Source: Salinicoccus luteus DSM 17002 (GTDB lineage: Bacteria; Bacillota; Bacilli; Staphylococcales; Salinicoccaceae). Taken from it: 64,000 bases of DNA. Every line of letters begins with the position of its first letter. Positions within the stretch are counted from its first letter, which is position 1. Below, piece after piece: positions 43,178 to 52,908 of the stretch. The stretch is taken from NCBI RefSeq assembly GCF_000712035.1, contig NZ_KL544008.1, positions 94,544-158,543 of the forward strand, in the 5' to 3' direction. The position numbers and the translations under genes were made by a program. Under the pieces are notes generated by a model. That model was not told where the DNA came from and made no database searches. It saw only the letters and a program-made list of their open reading frames with translations.

Positions 43178-43885
43178 ATGTTTGGTAAAAAGAAAACACA
43201 CACATATGTATCTGGTCCCAGACAACTTATAGTTGAAAAACAGCCGAAGTCGCCAGTCAGCGAACAGTTTCGTACAATCCGGACAAACATCATGTACTCC
43301 AACATAGATACCGAAATTAAAACAGTACTGGTCACTTCTGCAACGCCCGGTGCTGGTAAGTCGACGACGGCTGCCAATGTTGCGATTGCCTACGCACAAT
43401 CCGGCAAACGGACGGTGCTGATTGATGCGGATATGCGTCGTCCGACGATGCATTATACATTTGAAATGACGAACCAGCGTGGAATGTCTACTGCCATAGT
43501 CAATGATGTGCCGGTTGAAAATATCGTGAGGGAGACGGAGATTGAGAACCTTGATCTTGTCACTTCAGGTCCAATTCCTCCGAATCCATCAGAACTCCTA
43601 TCATCCAGGAAGATGGCACATCTCCTTAAAACTTTCTCCATGCATTACGATATGGTTATCATCGATTCACCACCACTGCTTGCGGTGACGGATGCTCAGG
43701 TGCTGAGCAAGATAACAGATGGCACGGTACTTGTGACAAACGTGGCCGAGAACAATAGGGATAGATTGCAGGATGCGAAGAATCTTTTGGATAAGGCAGA
43801 TGCCAATATCCTCGGTGTAGTCATGAACAACAAGAAGATGGATACGAAGAAGGATGACTACTACTATTACTACGGGAGCGAATAG
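43178..43885 (+). CDS. capB: Bacterial tyrosine kinase CapB (BY-kinase)
   Basis: 235 aa. Autophosphorylates and controls capsule synthesis together with CapA. SPVSEQFRTIRTNIMYSN (family start), Walker A TPGAGKSTTAANVAIAY (~53-69), Walker A' VLIDADMRRP, Walker B MVIIDSPPLLAVTD, and a C-terminal cluster of five Tyr (228-232). Fifteen bases after capA. Confidence 0.95.
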   Translation: MFGKKKTHTYVSGPRQLIVEKQPKSPVSEQFRTIRTNIMYSNIDTEIKTVLVTSATPGAGKSTTAANVAIAYAQSGKRTVLIDADMRRPTMHYTFEMTNQRGMSTAIVNDVPVENIVRETEIENLDLVTSGPIPPNPSELLSSRKMAHLLKTFSMHYDMVIIDSPPLLAVTDAQVLSKITDGTVLVTNVAENNRDRLQDAKNLLDKADANILGVVMNNKKMDTKKDDYYYYYGSE

Positions 43886-43887
43886 CG

Positions 43888-44682
43888 ATGATTGATATTC
43901 ATAACCATGTACTTGTCGGAACAGACGACGGACCACAGACAGAAGAGGAAGCAGTGATGCTTCTCCAGCAGGCAATCGACAATGGCATAACGGATATCAT
44001 TGCAACCCCACATCACTATAGTGGGGATTTCGTTAACCCAGGAAGTAAGGTTTTAGAAAAAATGGATACACTCAACCAGATCATTTCACAACATCAATTG
44101 GACATCAACGTACATCCCGGTCAGGAAATCAGAGTGAATGGGAACTTCGTCGAAGAGTTGAAGTCCGGTGCAAGCATCCCACTCAACCAATCGCAATATG
44201 TGCTGGTTGAGTTTTCTTTTAATGATATACCGAATTACGTTGACCCTTTATTATATGATTTGCAGATGAGCGGCTACACACCGCTCATTGCACATCCGGA
44301 ACGATGCAAGCCGATTATCAAGTATCCGGACAAGCTTTATGATTTCATTGAGAAAGGTGCCATTGCTCAGGTGACTGCGGGGTCAGTAGCTGGAGCGCTT
44401 GGAGAGAATCTAAAAGAAACAAGCCTTAAAATGATTGAAGCACATCTCGTCCATATTATCGCGAGTGATGCACATCATGCAGAACTCAGACCTTTCATGT
44501 TGAAGGAAGCATATGATGTTGTGGAAAAAGAATTAGGATCTATATATGTGGAGGACTTGAAGAACAATGCAGAAGCGGTGCTTCAAGGTAAAGAAGTGAA
44601 GGTGAAGCGGCCATCTAAGATAGAGACCCATTACAAAAGCAGTAAGAAAAGAAAAAAGAAGAAGTTTTTAGGATTATTTTAA
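43888..44682 (+). CDS. capC: Protein-tyrosine phosphatase CapC/YwqE (PHP fold)
   Basis: 264 aa. Dephosphorylates CapB. MIDIHNHVLVGTDDGPQTEE (HxH metal ligands), TPHHYSGDFVNPG, PGQEIRVNG, PLIAHPERCK and IIASDAHHAELRP supply the manganese ligands of PHP phosphatases. The C-terminus has a basic KKRKKKKFLGLF tail. Two bases after capB. Confidence 0.93.
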   Translation: MIDIHNHVLVGTDDGPQTEEEAVMLLQQAIDNGITDIIATPHHYSGDFVNPGSKVLEKMDTLNQIISQHQLDINVHPGQEIRVNGNFVEELKSGASIPLNQSQYVLVEFSFNDIPNYVDPLLYDLQMSGYTPLIAHPERCKPIIKYPDKLYDFIEKGAIAQVTAGSVAGALGENLKETSLKMIEAHLVHIIASDAHHAELRPFMLKEAYDVVEKELGSIYVEDLKNNAEAVLQGKEVKVKRPSKIETHYKSSKKRKKKKFLGLF

Positions 44683-44704
44683 TTGAGAAAGAAGCGTGTG
44701 ATTT

Positions 44705-46519
44705 ATGGGTGCAAAAGAACGTTATATACTCCTTCTTATTATTGACTCACTGATAGTGACATTCTCGGTATTCATTGGATATTATATACTGGCTCCATTT
44801 TTCCTCCAGTATACAATGCCGGTGCTTATTACGACTTCAATCATCCTCTTGATCAGTCACCATGTCTTTGCATACGTGTTTAACCTCTATCACCGTGCCT
44901 GGGAGTATGCGAGTGTCAGGGAATTGATGTCCATAGCTCAAGCCGTTACAGCTTCAATTATAGCGACTTACATATTGAACATGTTGTTGTTCCAGACAAC
45001 ATTTACAAGGTTGATGATCATTACATGGATGATGCACCTTATATTAATTGGCGGGTCTAGATTATCTTGGAGAGTTGCACGTCATCACTTGGTTGGAAAA
45101 CAATCATCGGACCAGGAAAAACTCCGTACCTTAGTTGTGGGAGCCGGAAAGGGTGGCTCAATACTGATTAAACAGATGTTGGATACCCCTACGATGAATA
45201 TGTTGCCAGTGGTTGCGGTAGATGATGATTCAACGAAGCAAAGAATGGAACTTGCTGGTGGTGTTAAGGTAGAGGGAACAAGAGAAGATATAGAAAAACT
45301 TATTAAAAAGTATGACATTCGGAAAGTCGTTATAGCAATTCCATCGTTAAGCAAGACAGAACTAAATGAAATTTATGAACTGTCCAATCATGAGAGTGTA
45401 GAAGTCATGATTATGCCGAATATCGATGATGTAATGACGGGTCGAGTTGAAGTGAACGCGCTTAAGAAAGTAGAAGTTGAGGATCTGCTGGGTCGTGAAC
45501 CTGTTGAATTAGATACACAAGGTATTGAAAATCAGGTCAGGGATCGTAAAGTTCTGGTTACTGGTGCTGGAGGAAGTATCGGCTCAGAGATTGTGAGACA
45601 GATAGCTAAATTTCAACCAAGGCAATTGATACTATTGGGTCATGGTGAGAATAGCATTTATACAATACTAGAAGAGATGACACTTCTCGATAATAATATT
45701 GACTACACACCGATTATCGCTGATGTTCAAGATCGTCAACGTATTTATGAAGTGTTCGAAAATCATAAACCTGATATTGTATATCATGCTGCTGCCCATA
45801 AACACGTGCCACTTATGGAATATAATCCTAAGGAAGCTGTAAAAAACAATATTATGGGTACAAAAAATACTGCTGAGGCTGCCTGTGAATTTGAGTCTGA
45901 AAAGTTTGTGCTCATCTCTACAGATAAGGCGGTTAATCCCCCTAATGTTATGGGGGCCACCAAGCGAGTGGCAGAGATGGTGGTACAGACTTTGAATGAG
46001 AAATGTGAGAAAACTACTCTCGTAGCTGTAAGATTTGGAAATGTATTGGGGAGTCGGGGCTCTGTAATTCCCAAATTCAGAAAACAGATTGAAAATGGTG
46101 GTCCAATCACTGTTACTGATGAGAGAATGACTCGTTACTTTATGACAATTCCTGAAGCATCAAGGCTAGTGATACAGGCTGGTGCGATAGCAGAAGGTGG
46201 AGAAGTCTTCGTACTTGATATGGGAGAACCAGTAAAAATAGTTGACTTGGCAAGGAATATGATTCGACTAAGTGGGTTTAAAGAAGAAGAAATTGGCATC
46301 AGGTTCAGCGGTATAAGACCGGGTGAAAAGTTGTTTGAAGAATTGTTAAAAGCAGACGAAGTACATCCTGAACAAGTCTTCGAAAAAATCTACCGAGGCA
46401 AAGCGCGTGTAGCTCCATCTTTTAATAGCAACGAGTTGATAGATAAATTCTTAAGCTCAAAAGATATGAAAAAAGAAATTCTTGATTTTGTAAATGGTAG
46501 ACAGAAGGAGAGAGTGTAA
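44705..46519 (+). CDS. capD: Membrane UDP-GlcNAc 4,6-dehydratase CapD
   Basis: 604 aa. Converts UDP-GlcNAc to UDP-4-keto-6-deoxy-GlcNAc, precursor of D-FucNAc. Four N-terminal membrane helices (~1-120), a CoA-binding-like domain (~145-270: TLVVGAGKGGSILIKQML), and an NAD-dependent SDR domain (VTGAGGSIGSEIVRQIA; VYHAAAHKHVPLMEYNP; STDKAVNPPNVMGATKR, with Met in place of the usual Tyr, as in CapD/PglF). From here the DNA becomes visibly more AT-rich. Confidence 0.92.
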   Translation: MGAKERYILLLIIDSLIVTFSVFIGYYILAPFFLQYTMPVLITTSIILLISHHVFAYVFNLYHRAWEYASVRELMSIAQAVTASIIATYILNMLLFQTTFTRLMIITWMMHLILIGGSRLSWRVARHHLVGKQSSDQEKLRTLVVGAGKGGSILIKQMLDTPTMNMLPVVAVDDDSTKQRMELAGGVKVEGTREDIEKLIKKYDIRKVVIAIPSLSKTELNEIYELSNHESVEVMIMPNIDDVMTGRVEVNALKKVEVEDLLGREPVELDTQGIENQVRDRKVLVTGAGGSIGSEIVRQIAKFQPRQLILLGHGENSIYTILEEMTLLDNNIDYTPIIADVQDRQRIYEVFENHKPDIVYHAAAHKHVPLMEYNPKEAVKNNIMGTKNTAEAACEFESEKFVLISTDKAVNPPNVMGATKRVAEMVVQTLNEKCEKTTLVAVRFGNVLGSRGSVIPKFRKQIENGGPITVTDERMTRYFMTIPEASRLVIQAGAIAEGGEVFVLDMGEPVKIVDLARNMIRLSGFKEEEIGIRFSGIRPGEKLFEELLKADEVHPEQVFEKIYRGKARVAPSFNSNELIDKFLSSKDMKKEILDFVNGRQKERV

Positions 46520-47203
46520 ATGACATACCTAATTGTGGTAGCCCATCCTGATGATGAAGTTTTAGGGGCCGGAGGAACTATACATTCATTATCTCGACGA
46601 GGAGAAGAAGTGAATGTGTGTATTCTGTCAGGCGAAGTTAAAGTTAGAAATCATAGACCTTCTGATGAAGATCTTAATGAAGATTTAAGTGCAGCTATGG
46701 AAATACTTGGCGTAAATAAAGTGTTTACTGGAGAATTCCCTAATATCGAATTTAATAATGTACCACACTTAAAGCTGGTCCAGTACATAGAAGAGGTGAT
46801 TCAGGGGTGCAAAGCAGATGTGATTCTTACACATCATCCTTCGGACTTAAATAATGATCATTTGCATACTTCTCTCGCTTGTCAAGCGGCTGTGAGGTTA
46901 TTTCAGAGGAAAGAAGATGTAGTGCCGATTAAAGAATTCTTATTTATGGAAATCAATTCATCAACAGATTGGGCGATTAACAATTCGTTCAACCAGTTTA
47001 GAGCAAATGCCTTTAATGAAATAGGCAAAGATGGGTTAAAAGCTAAACTAGATGCCCTTTCAAAATACAGGGGGGTGATGAGACCGTATCCTCATCCTAG
47101 AAGTGAAGAATCAATAGAGGGGTTAGCAGCTTATCGGGGATCCCAGGTTGGACTGAAATATGCTGAAGCATTTGAAACTGTTTTTAAGAGAAACCAGTTA
47201 TAA
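46520..47203 (+). CDS. PIG-L/LmbE family N-deacetylase
   Basis: 227 aa, zinc-dependent, usually removing acetyl from an N-acetyl amino sugar. VVAHPDDEVLGAGGTIHSLS has the AHPDDE zinc motif (residues 8-13), and ILTHHPSDLNNDHLHTS the second His pair. ATG directly follows the capD stop, so it is translationally coupled. Paired with the formyltransferase downstream: free amine made here could be N-formylated (inference). Confidence 0.88.
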   Translation: MTYLIVVAHPDDEVLGAGGTIHSLSRRGEEVNVCILSGEVKVRNHRPSDEDLNEDLSAAMEILGVNKVFTGEFPNIEFNNVPHLKLVQYIEEVIQGCKADVILTHHPSDLNNDHLHTSLACQAAVRLFQRKEDVVPIKEFLFMEINSSTDWAINNSFNQFRANAFNEIGKDGLKAKLDALSKYRGVMRPYPHPRSEESIEGLAAYRGSQVGLKYAEAFETVFKRNQL

Positions 47204-47216
47204 AGAGGAGTTTACA

Positions 47217-48038
47217 ATGAAGAAAACGGCTTTTGTAACATGCGTACAGCTTGGATTAAGTTGTATAGAAGAAATTTACAATATAGGTGGAAAGCTTGAC
47301 TTACTGATTACACTCGAAGACGATTTGGACGTTGATAAATCCGGTAGAATTTACTTGGATGATATAGCAGCTAAACAAGATGTGCCCTTATTAAAAATAA
47401 AGAACATAAACGACAAAGTAGTGAGAGAAACATTAAAAGAGTATGAGATTGATTGGTTATTTATCATAGGTTGGTCCCAAATAGCAAAAAACCCGCTGTT
47501 GGATACTCCAAAACTTGGCAGCATTGGAATGCATCCGACGCTTTTACCGCAAGGTCGGGGGAGAGCTGCGATTCCATGGGCGATAATAAAAGGATTGGAT
47601 AAAACCGGCGTAACAATGTTTAAGCTCGATGAAGGTGTTGATACAGGTGAAATCATTGATCAAAAAGAAATATTTATTGATGAAGACACGACAGCTACTA
47701 CGTTGTACGAAAGAATAAACGCTCTACATACAGAACTTATCGTAGATAATTGGAATGACATCGTAAATAACAAAATAGAATTAATCGAACAAAACGATGA
47801 AAAAGCGACTGTTTGGCCTAGTAGAAGACCGTCGGATGGTGAAATTACTTCGGACATGACAATGGACGAAGCAGAAAGGTTAGTACGTGCGACCACTCGG
47901 CCATACCCAGGCGCGTTTTATAAAAACGGCAATGTTATTTACAAAATATGGTCTGCAAAAAAGAATGATGTAAAAGGTTATATAAAGCTGAAAGACGGGT
48001 ACCTTGAGCTGCTTAGTTATGAAAGAGAGGAAGGTTAA
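47217..48038 (+). CDS. Formyltransferase-family protein (sugar N-formyltransferase candidate)
   Basis: 273 aa, formyl_trans_N fold using N10-formyl-tetrahydrofolate. GWSQIAKNPLLDTPKLGSIG, MHPTLLPQGRGRAAIPWAII (His106) and FKLDEGVDTGEIIDQ (Asp142). The usual N-x-H triad is G-M-H here (Gly104 for Asn), which may mean altered activity. The C-terminal ~70 residues (RATTRPYPGAFYKNGNVIYK) match the FMT/ArnA-type C-terminal domain. AGAGGAG precedes ATG 47217. Not the cell's Met-tRNA formyltransferase, given the capsule context. Confidence 0.82.
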   Translation: MKKTAFVTCVQLGLSCIEEIYNIGGKLDLLITLEDDLDVDKSGRIYLDDIAAKQDVPLLKIKNINDKVVRETLKEYEIDWLFIIGWSQIAKNPLLDTPKLGSIGMHPTLLPQGRGRAAIPWAIIKGLDKTGVTMFKLDEGVDTGEIIDQKEIFIDEDTTATTLYERINALHTELIVDNWNDIVNNKIELIEQNDEKATVWPSRRPSDGEITSDMTMDEAERLVRATTRPYPGAFYKNGNVIYKIWSAKKNDVKGYIKLKDGYLELLSYEREEG

Positions 48039-48042
48039 AAAT

Positions 48043-48651
48043 ATGTCTCGAGAGAAACAATTAAAGGTTAAAAGGCTAATTGATGTGATGTTCTCGCTCT
48101 TTATTATTATTCCTTTCTTGCCAATATGGATTTTAATCGCCATAGTAATAAAGTTAACATCAAAAGGACCAATACTCTTTCTCCAGGATAGACCAGGGAA
48201 AAACAAGTCAATTTTTAAAATCTTTAAGTTTAGAACTATGAAGCCAGGATCTGAAAAAATGATTAAAGGTGTGGAAGTGATGAAAGATGATGATAGAATA
48301 ACTTCTATTGGAAAATTTCTAAGAAGAACAAAAATAGATGAAATTCCACAAGTAGTGAATGTCCTAAAGGGAGATATGAGCCTTGTTGGCCCTAGGCCTG
48401 AAAGAGTTAATTCATTGAAAGATTATGACAAAGAAATTTCAAAAAGGCTTCGTATGAGGCCAGGGATGACAGGATTGGCTCAAGTAAACGGAAATATTTA
48501 TCTTACACTGGAAGATAGATATAAGTTGGATGTCTATTATGTAGAAAACTTCAGTCTTAAACTCGATGCAATAATTTTATTTAAAACATTTGGCGTTGTG
48601 CTATTTGGAGAAGACAGTTTCGTTGAAAGAAATGGTTCTACAAAATCTTAA
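48043..48651 (+). CDS. capM: Initiating phosphoglycosyltransferase CapM (PglC-like)
   Basis: 202 aa, one N-terminal reentrant membrane helix (DVMFSLFIIIPFLPIWILIA). Transfers a sugar-1-phosphate (probably a D-FucNAc type) to undecaprenyl phosphate. FRTMKPGS, RTKIDEIPQVVNVLKGDMSL, VGPRPE and LRMRPGMTGLAQVNG are family motifs. GAGAGGAAGG lies upstream of ATG 48043. Confidence 0.92.
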   Translation: MSREKQLKVKRLIDVMFSLFIIIPFLPIWILIAIVIKLTSKGPILFLQDRPGKNKSIFKIFKFRTMKPGSEKMIKGVEVMKDDDRITSIGKFLRRTKIDEIPQVVNVLKGDMSLVGPRPERVNSLKDYDKEISKRLRMRPGMTGLAQVNGNIYLTLEDRYKLDVYYVENFSLKLDAIILFKTFGVVLFGEDSFVERNGSTKS

Positions 48652-48681
48652 AGATGTTTCTTCAATTAAGGAGTTCTATTA

Positions 48682-49542
48682 ATGAATAAAATTTTAATCA
48701 CAGGAGAAAATGGTTACATAAGTCAATCTTTGAAATCGTGGATTATGAAAAAAAGCTCGGAGTATCATATTGATCTGATAAGCTTAAGAAACGATGACTG
48801 GAAAAACTATGATTTTAGTTCTTACGATTCTATAGTACACACTGTAGGTATTGCTCACGTAGACTCAAATCCAGACGAAAAAATGAGAGAAACCTACTAT
48901 AAAGTAAATAGAGATTTAGCAATTGAAGTTGGTAAAAAAGCCAAGGAAGAAGGAGTCTCTCAATTTATTTTTTTAAGTAGTATAATTGTTTACGGCAATC
49001 ACAATTCATATATTTCAAAGGAGACTTCCCCAGAACCTGAAAATTTTTACGGTAACAGCAAATTAGAAGCAGAAAAAGGAATCAGTGTACTTGAAGATAA
49101 AGATTTTATAGTAGCTATAGTAAGGCTTCCTATGGTATACGGAAAAGGTTCAAAAGGTAATTACCCCTTGTTAGCAAAGATGGCTAGGCTAACCCCAGTT
49201 TTTCCAAAAGTGAATAATAAAAGAAGTATGATTCATATAGACAACTTATGTGAATTTTTATATTTATTAATAAGGAAAAACGATAGAGGTTTATATCATC
49301 CTCAAAATGAGGAATACGTCAATACTTCGATCTTGGTGAAAGAAATATCCAAAACACATAATAGACCTTTAGTTCTGACTGGTGTGTTTAACTCTTTAAT
49401 TAAATTTGCTCAATCTAAGTCAATGCTTTTTCAAAAGGTTTTTGGGGATTTAGTGTATGACCAGAGTCTAAGTGAGTATTCCGACAAATATAATATTAGA
49501 AGCTTTGAAGAATCAATAAGAATAACTGAGAATAAGGAATAA
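48682..49542 (+). CDS. capN: NAD-dependent 4-ketoreductase/epimerase CapN-like
   Basis: 286 aa SDR. ILITGENGYISQSLKSWIMK (nucleotide site), VHTVGIAHVDSNPD, FIFLSSIIVYGNHNS and the YGNSK motif with catalytic Tyr/Lys (NFYGNSKLEAEKGI). Placed directly after CapM as in S. aureus capMN; expected to reduce the CapD product to UDP-D-FucNAc. AAGGAG before the ATG. Confidence 0.85.
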   Translation: MNKILITGENGYISQSLKSWIMKKSSEYHIDLISLRNDDWKNYDFSSYDSIVHTVGIAHVDSNPDEKMRETYYKVNRDLAIEVGKKAKEEGVSQFIFLSSIIVYGNHNSYISKETSPEPENFYGNSKLEAEKGISVLEDKDFIVAIVRLPMVYGKGSKGNYPLLAKMARLTPVFPKVNNKRSMIHIDNLCEFLYLLIRKNDRGLYHPQNEEYVNTSILVKEISKTHNRPLVLTGVFNSLIKFAQSKSMLFQKVFGDLVYDQSLSEYSDKYNIRSFEESIRITENKE

Positions 49543-49553
49543 GGTGATAAAGA

Positions 49554-50777
49554 TTGGAGAAACATATATTAGTCGTTAGTCAATACTTTTATCCAGAACA
49601 GTTCAGGATTAACGACATTGTAAAAGAATGGACTGAGAGGGGATATAAAGTCACTGTGTTAACAGGTATCCCTAATTATCCTCAAGGAAGCTTTTATAAA
49701 GGCTATGGACTCTTCAAAAGACAAAGGGAAAGTTACGAAGGTGCGGATGTGATAAGAATTCCTATTTTCCCAAGAGGAAAAAATGCAATCATGCTTTCAT
49801 TAAACTATCTTTCCTTTGTATTCTCTGGGTATATTTGGAAGATTTTTACAAAACTAAAAGTAGATTATGTGTTTATATTTGAAGTTTCTCCTATGACTCA
49901 GGCTTTACCAGCAATAGCTTATGCCAAAAAGAAGAAGATTCCATCATATATTTATGTACAAGACTTATGGCCAGAAAACTTTGAAATGTTGTCTGGGATT
50001 AAAAATAAGCAAATAATTAAAATTATAGGCTTAATGGTAGATTATATATATAAAAACTCCGCAAAAATCTTTACGACCTCTAAAAGTTTTATGGAAAGTA
50101 TACGTCAACGAGGTGTACCGAATAATAAGGTAGTTTATTGGCCTCAATACGCTGAAGACTTCTATCAGCCAATTAGTAATAGTAAGAACGAAAATATTGA
50201 TGAGAGCAAATTTAATTTTATATTTACTGGTAATGTAGGACTTTCTCAAGGATTGGATATATTAGTTGACCTTGTTAGAACTTTAGAAGATGAAAGGAAC
50301 CATAATAAAATAGTATTTAATATAGTTGGTGATGGTAGGTACAAAGATGAACTAATAGAGAAAATAAGAAACTATAAAGTAGAGAAGTTCTTTAATTTTA
50401 TTCCTAAACAACCTCCTGAAGCTATACCTTTTTTATTATCATCAAGCGATGTAGCATTTTTATCCTTAAACCCCGATCCATTGTTTGATAAAACTATACC
50501 TGCAAAACTGCAATCATATATGTCATGTGGAATGCCAATATTAGCCTCTTCAAATGGAGAAACTAACAGAATAATTGACGAAGCAAAGGCTGGTTATCAT
50601 GCTCCTGCTGGAGACATACAAGCATTAAAGAAACAAGTATTAAAGTTTGTTAATATTCCGTCAGAGAAGCTAGAGAAGTTAAGTGAAAACTCTTTAAAAT
50701 ATGCTCAAGAGAATTTTAATAAGAAAAAACTTATGAACGAAATTGAAACTTACTTCGAAGTTGGAGATGAAGAATAA
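49554..50777 (+). CDS. GT4 glycosyltransferase, CapL/WbuB-like
   Basis: 407 aa. LVVSQYFYPEQFRINDIVKE is the typical N-terminus; YVQDLWPENFEMLSG, FNFIFTGNVGLSQGLDILVD and LQSYMSCGMPILASSNGE follow. It resembles S. aureus CapL (401 aa), thought to add L-FucNAc. Start is TTG 49554, six bases after AAGGTGA. Its stop abuts the capE ATG. Confidence 0.85.
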   Translation: MEKHILVVSQYFYPEQFRINDIVKEWTERGYKVTVLTGIPNYPQGSFYKGYGLFKRQRESYEGADVIRIPIFPRGKNAIMLSLNYLSFVFSGYIWKIFTKLKVDYVFIFEVSPMTQALPAIAYAKKKKIPSYIYVQDLWPENFEMLSGIKNKQIIKIIGLMVDYIYKNSAKIFTTSKSFMESIRQRGVPNNKVVYWPQYAEDFYQPISNSKNENIDESKFNFIFTGNVGLSQGLDILVDLVRTLEDERNHNKIVFNIVGDGRYKDELIEKIRNYKVEKFFNFIPKQPPEAIPFLLSSSDVAFLSLNPDPLFDKTIPAKLQSYMSCGMPILASSNGETNRIIDEAKAGYHAPAGDIQALKKQVLKFVNIPSEKLEKLSENSLKYAQENFNKKKLMNEIETYFEVGDEE

Positions 50778-51800
50778 ATGTTTGAAAACAAAGTACTACT
50801 TATAACTGGAGGCACAGGATCATTCGGTAACGCCGTATTGGATAGATTCTTGGATACTGAGGTGAAAGAGATAAGGATTTTTTCACGGGATGAAAAGAAA
50901 CAGGATGATATGAGAAAAAAATACAAAAATGAGAAGGTCAAGTTTTATTTGGGTGATGTTAGAGATAAAGAAAGCGTAAAAAATTCCATGTATGGAGTAG
51001 ATTATGTTTTCCATGCTGCAGCCTTGAAACAAGTTCCATCATGTGAGTTTTTCCCTATGGAGGCTGTCAAGACTAACATTATTGGAACAGAAAATGTATT
51101 GGAAGCAGCGATTGAAAGAAAGGTTGAAAAAGTAATATGTTTATCTACAGATAAAGCCGCCTATCCAATTAATGCAATGGGTATTTCGAAAGCTATGATG
51201 GAGAAAGTATTCGTAGCAAAGTCAAAAACTGTAGATCCTGAAGACACTCTGATATGTGGGACAAGGTATGGCAATGTAATGGCCTCACGAGGCTCAGTGA
51301 TTCCCTTATTTATACAACAAATTAAAGATGGACAAGATATTACAGTCACTGACCCAGAAATGACTCGTTTCTTGATGAGCTTGGAGGAAGCAGTTGAATT
51401 AGTAGTCTTTGCTTTTGAAAACGCAGAAGCAGGGGATATTATGGTCCAAAAAGCACCGGCTTCTACCATTAAAGATTTAGCTCAGGCTATAAAAGAATTA
51501 TTCAGTGCGGACAATGAAATAAAAATCATAGGAACACGCCATGGAGAGAAACTTTATGAAACTCTTTTAACAAGAGAAGAACATGTGGTTTCAAAAGATA
51601 TGACAAATTTTTATAGAGTTCCAGCAGATGCAAGAGATTTGAATTACGATAAATATTTTGTTCAAGGAGATGAGAAACTCTCTACTGAAGAAGAATATAA
51701 TTCACATAATACTGTCAGACTTAATGTTGAACAAATTAAAGAGAAACTCTTAGCACTGGATTATGTTCTAGAAGAACTGAAAGGGTGGAATCAGCCATGA
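50778..51800 (+). CDS. capE: UDP-GlcNAc 4,6-dehydratase/5-epimerase CapE
   Basis: 340 aa, near the 342 aa of S. aureus CapE. First step toward UDP-L-FucNAc. LLITGGTGSFGNAVLDRFLD, FSRDEKKQDDMRKKY, VFHAAALKQVPSCEFFPMEA and STDKAAYPINAMGISKAMME (Met in place of the SDR Tyr, as in CapE). ATG directly follows the upstream stop. Confidence 0.95.
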   Translation: MFENKVLLITGGTGSFGNAVLDRFLDTEVKEIRIFSRDEKKQDDMRKKYKNEKVKFYLGDVRDKESVKNSMYGVDYVFHAAALKQVPSCEFFPMEAVKTNIIGTENVLEAAIERKVEKVICLSTDKAAYPINAMGISKAMMEKVFVAKSKTVDPEDTLICGTRYGNVMASRGSVIPLFIQQIKDGQDITVTDPEMTRFLMSLEEAVELVVFAFENAEAGDIMVQKAPASTIKDLAQAIKELFSADNEIKIIGTRHGEKLYETLLTREEHVVSKDMTNFYRVPADARDLNYDKYFVQGDEKLSTEEEYNSHNTVRLNVEQIKEKLLALDYVLEELKGWNQP

Positions 51801-52906
51801 ATATACTAGTTACTGGAGCAAACGGTTTTATAGGTAAAAACCTCATAGCTGATCTTAACTACTCAACTGATTATAAGGTTTTCAAAGTTACCCGTGATAC
51901 AACAGATGCTGAGTTGGAAGGCTACTGCGAAAAGGCAGACTTTGTATATCACTTGGCTGGGGTAAATCGACCAAGTGATGAATCAGAATTCATGAAAGGG
52001 AATTATGAGTTTACGAAAAAGTTTTTGAAAAAACTAAAAGAGAAAAAAAGTAAAGCTCCAATACTTATCTCTTCTTCCACACAAGCTGAGAAATATAATC
52101 CATATGGAGAAAGTAAAAGAGCGGGAGAAGAGTTAGTATTTAAATATAAAGAAGAAACAGGAAACAATGTGTTCGTTTATAGACTTCCTAATGTTTTTGG
52201 TAAATGGAGCAAACCGAATTACAATAGTGTTGTAGCAACTTTCTGCCATAATATTGCAAATGGCCTACCCATTACAGTGAATGATGAATCAGTTAACCTG
52301 AAACTTGTATACATAGATGATGTAGTAAAAGAATTTAAAAGTACTCTTACTCATGATAAAAATATACCCAATAGATTCTGTGAAGTGAATCCAGTTCATG
52401 AAGTTAAACTCGGCAAAATTGTAGAACTAATATACAGTTTCAAAAAAAGCAGGGAAAAAAGAACCATTCCAGATATGAACGACTCATTTACAAAGAAATT
52501 ATATAGTACGTATTTAAGTTATCTTCCAGAAAACCAATTTAATTATGACTTAAAAATGAATTTAGATGAACGGGGTTCCTTCACAGAGTTCATAAAGACA
52601 GTAGATCGAGGCCAAGTATCTGTGAATGTTTCGAAACCAGGTGTTACAAAAGGGAACCATTGGCATCACTCCAAGAATGAAAAATTTCTAGTGGTTTCAG
52701 GCGAAGGAGTAATTCGTTTCAGAAAGATAGGTAGTAATGAACTTATAGAATACTATGTGAGCGAAGAAAACTTTGAGGTAGTGGATATACCAACAGGTTA
52801 TACTCATAATATAGAGAACCTTGGAGAAAAAGACATGGTTACTGTCATGTGGGCTAACGAGATTTTTGATCCGGAAAACGCAGATACATATTTTGAGGAG
52901 GTATAA
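51797..52906 (+). CDS. capF: UDP-2-acetamido-2,6-dideoxy-talose forming enzyme CapF
   Basis: 369 aa, same length as S. aureus CapF. SDR domain (MNILVTGANGFIGKNLIADL; VYHLAGVNRPSD; NPYGESKRAGEEL) fused to a C-terminal zinc cupin (~250-369: GVTKGNHWHHSKNEKFLVVS). It epimerises and reduces the CapE product. ATG 51797 overlaps the capE stop (ATGA). Confidence 0.95.
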   Translation: MNILVTGANGFIGKNLIADLNYSTDYKVFKVTRDTTDAELEGYCEKADFVYHLAGVNRPSDESEFMKGNYEFTKKFLKKLKEKKSKAPILISSSTQAEKYNPYGESKRAGEELVFKYKEETGNNVFVYRLPNVFGKWSKPNYNSVVATFCHNIANGLPITVNDESVNLKLVYIDDVVKEFKSTLTHDKNIPNRFCEVNPVHEVKLGKIVELIYSFKKSREKRTIPDMNDSFTKKLYSTYLSYLPENQFNYDLKMNLDERGSFTEFIKTVDRGQVSVNVSKPGVTKGNHWHHSKNEKFLVVSGEGVIRFRKIGSNELIEYYVSEENFEVVDIPTGYTHNIENLGEKDMVTVMWANEIFDPENADTYFEEV

Positions 52907-52908
52907 AA

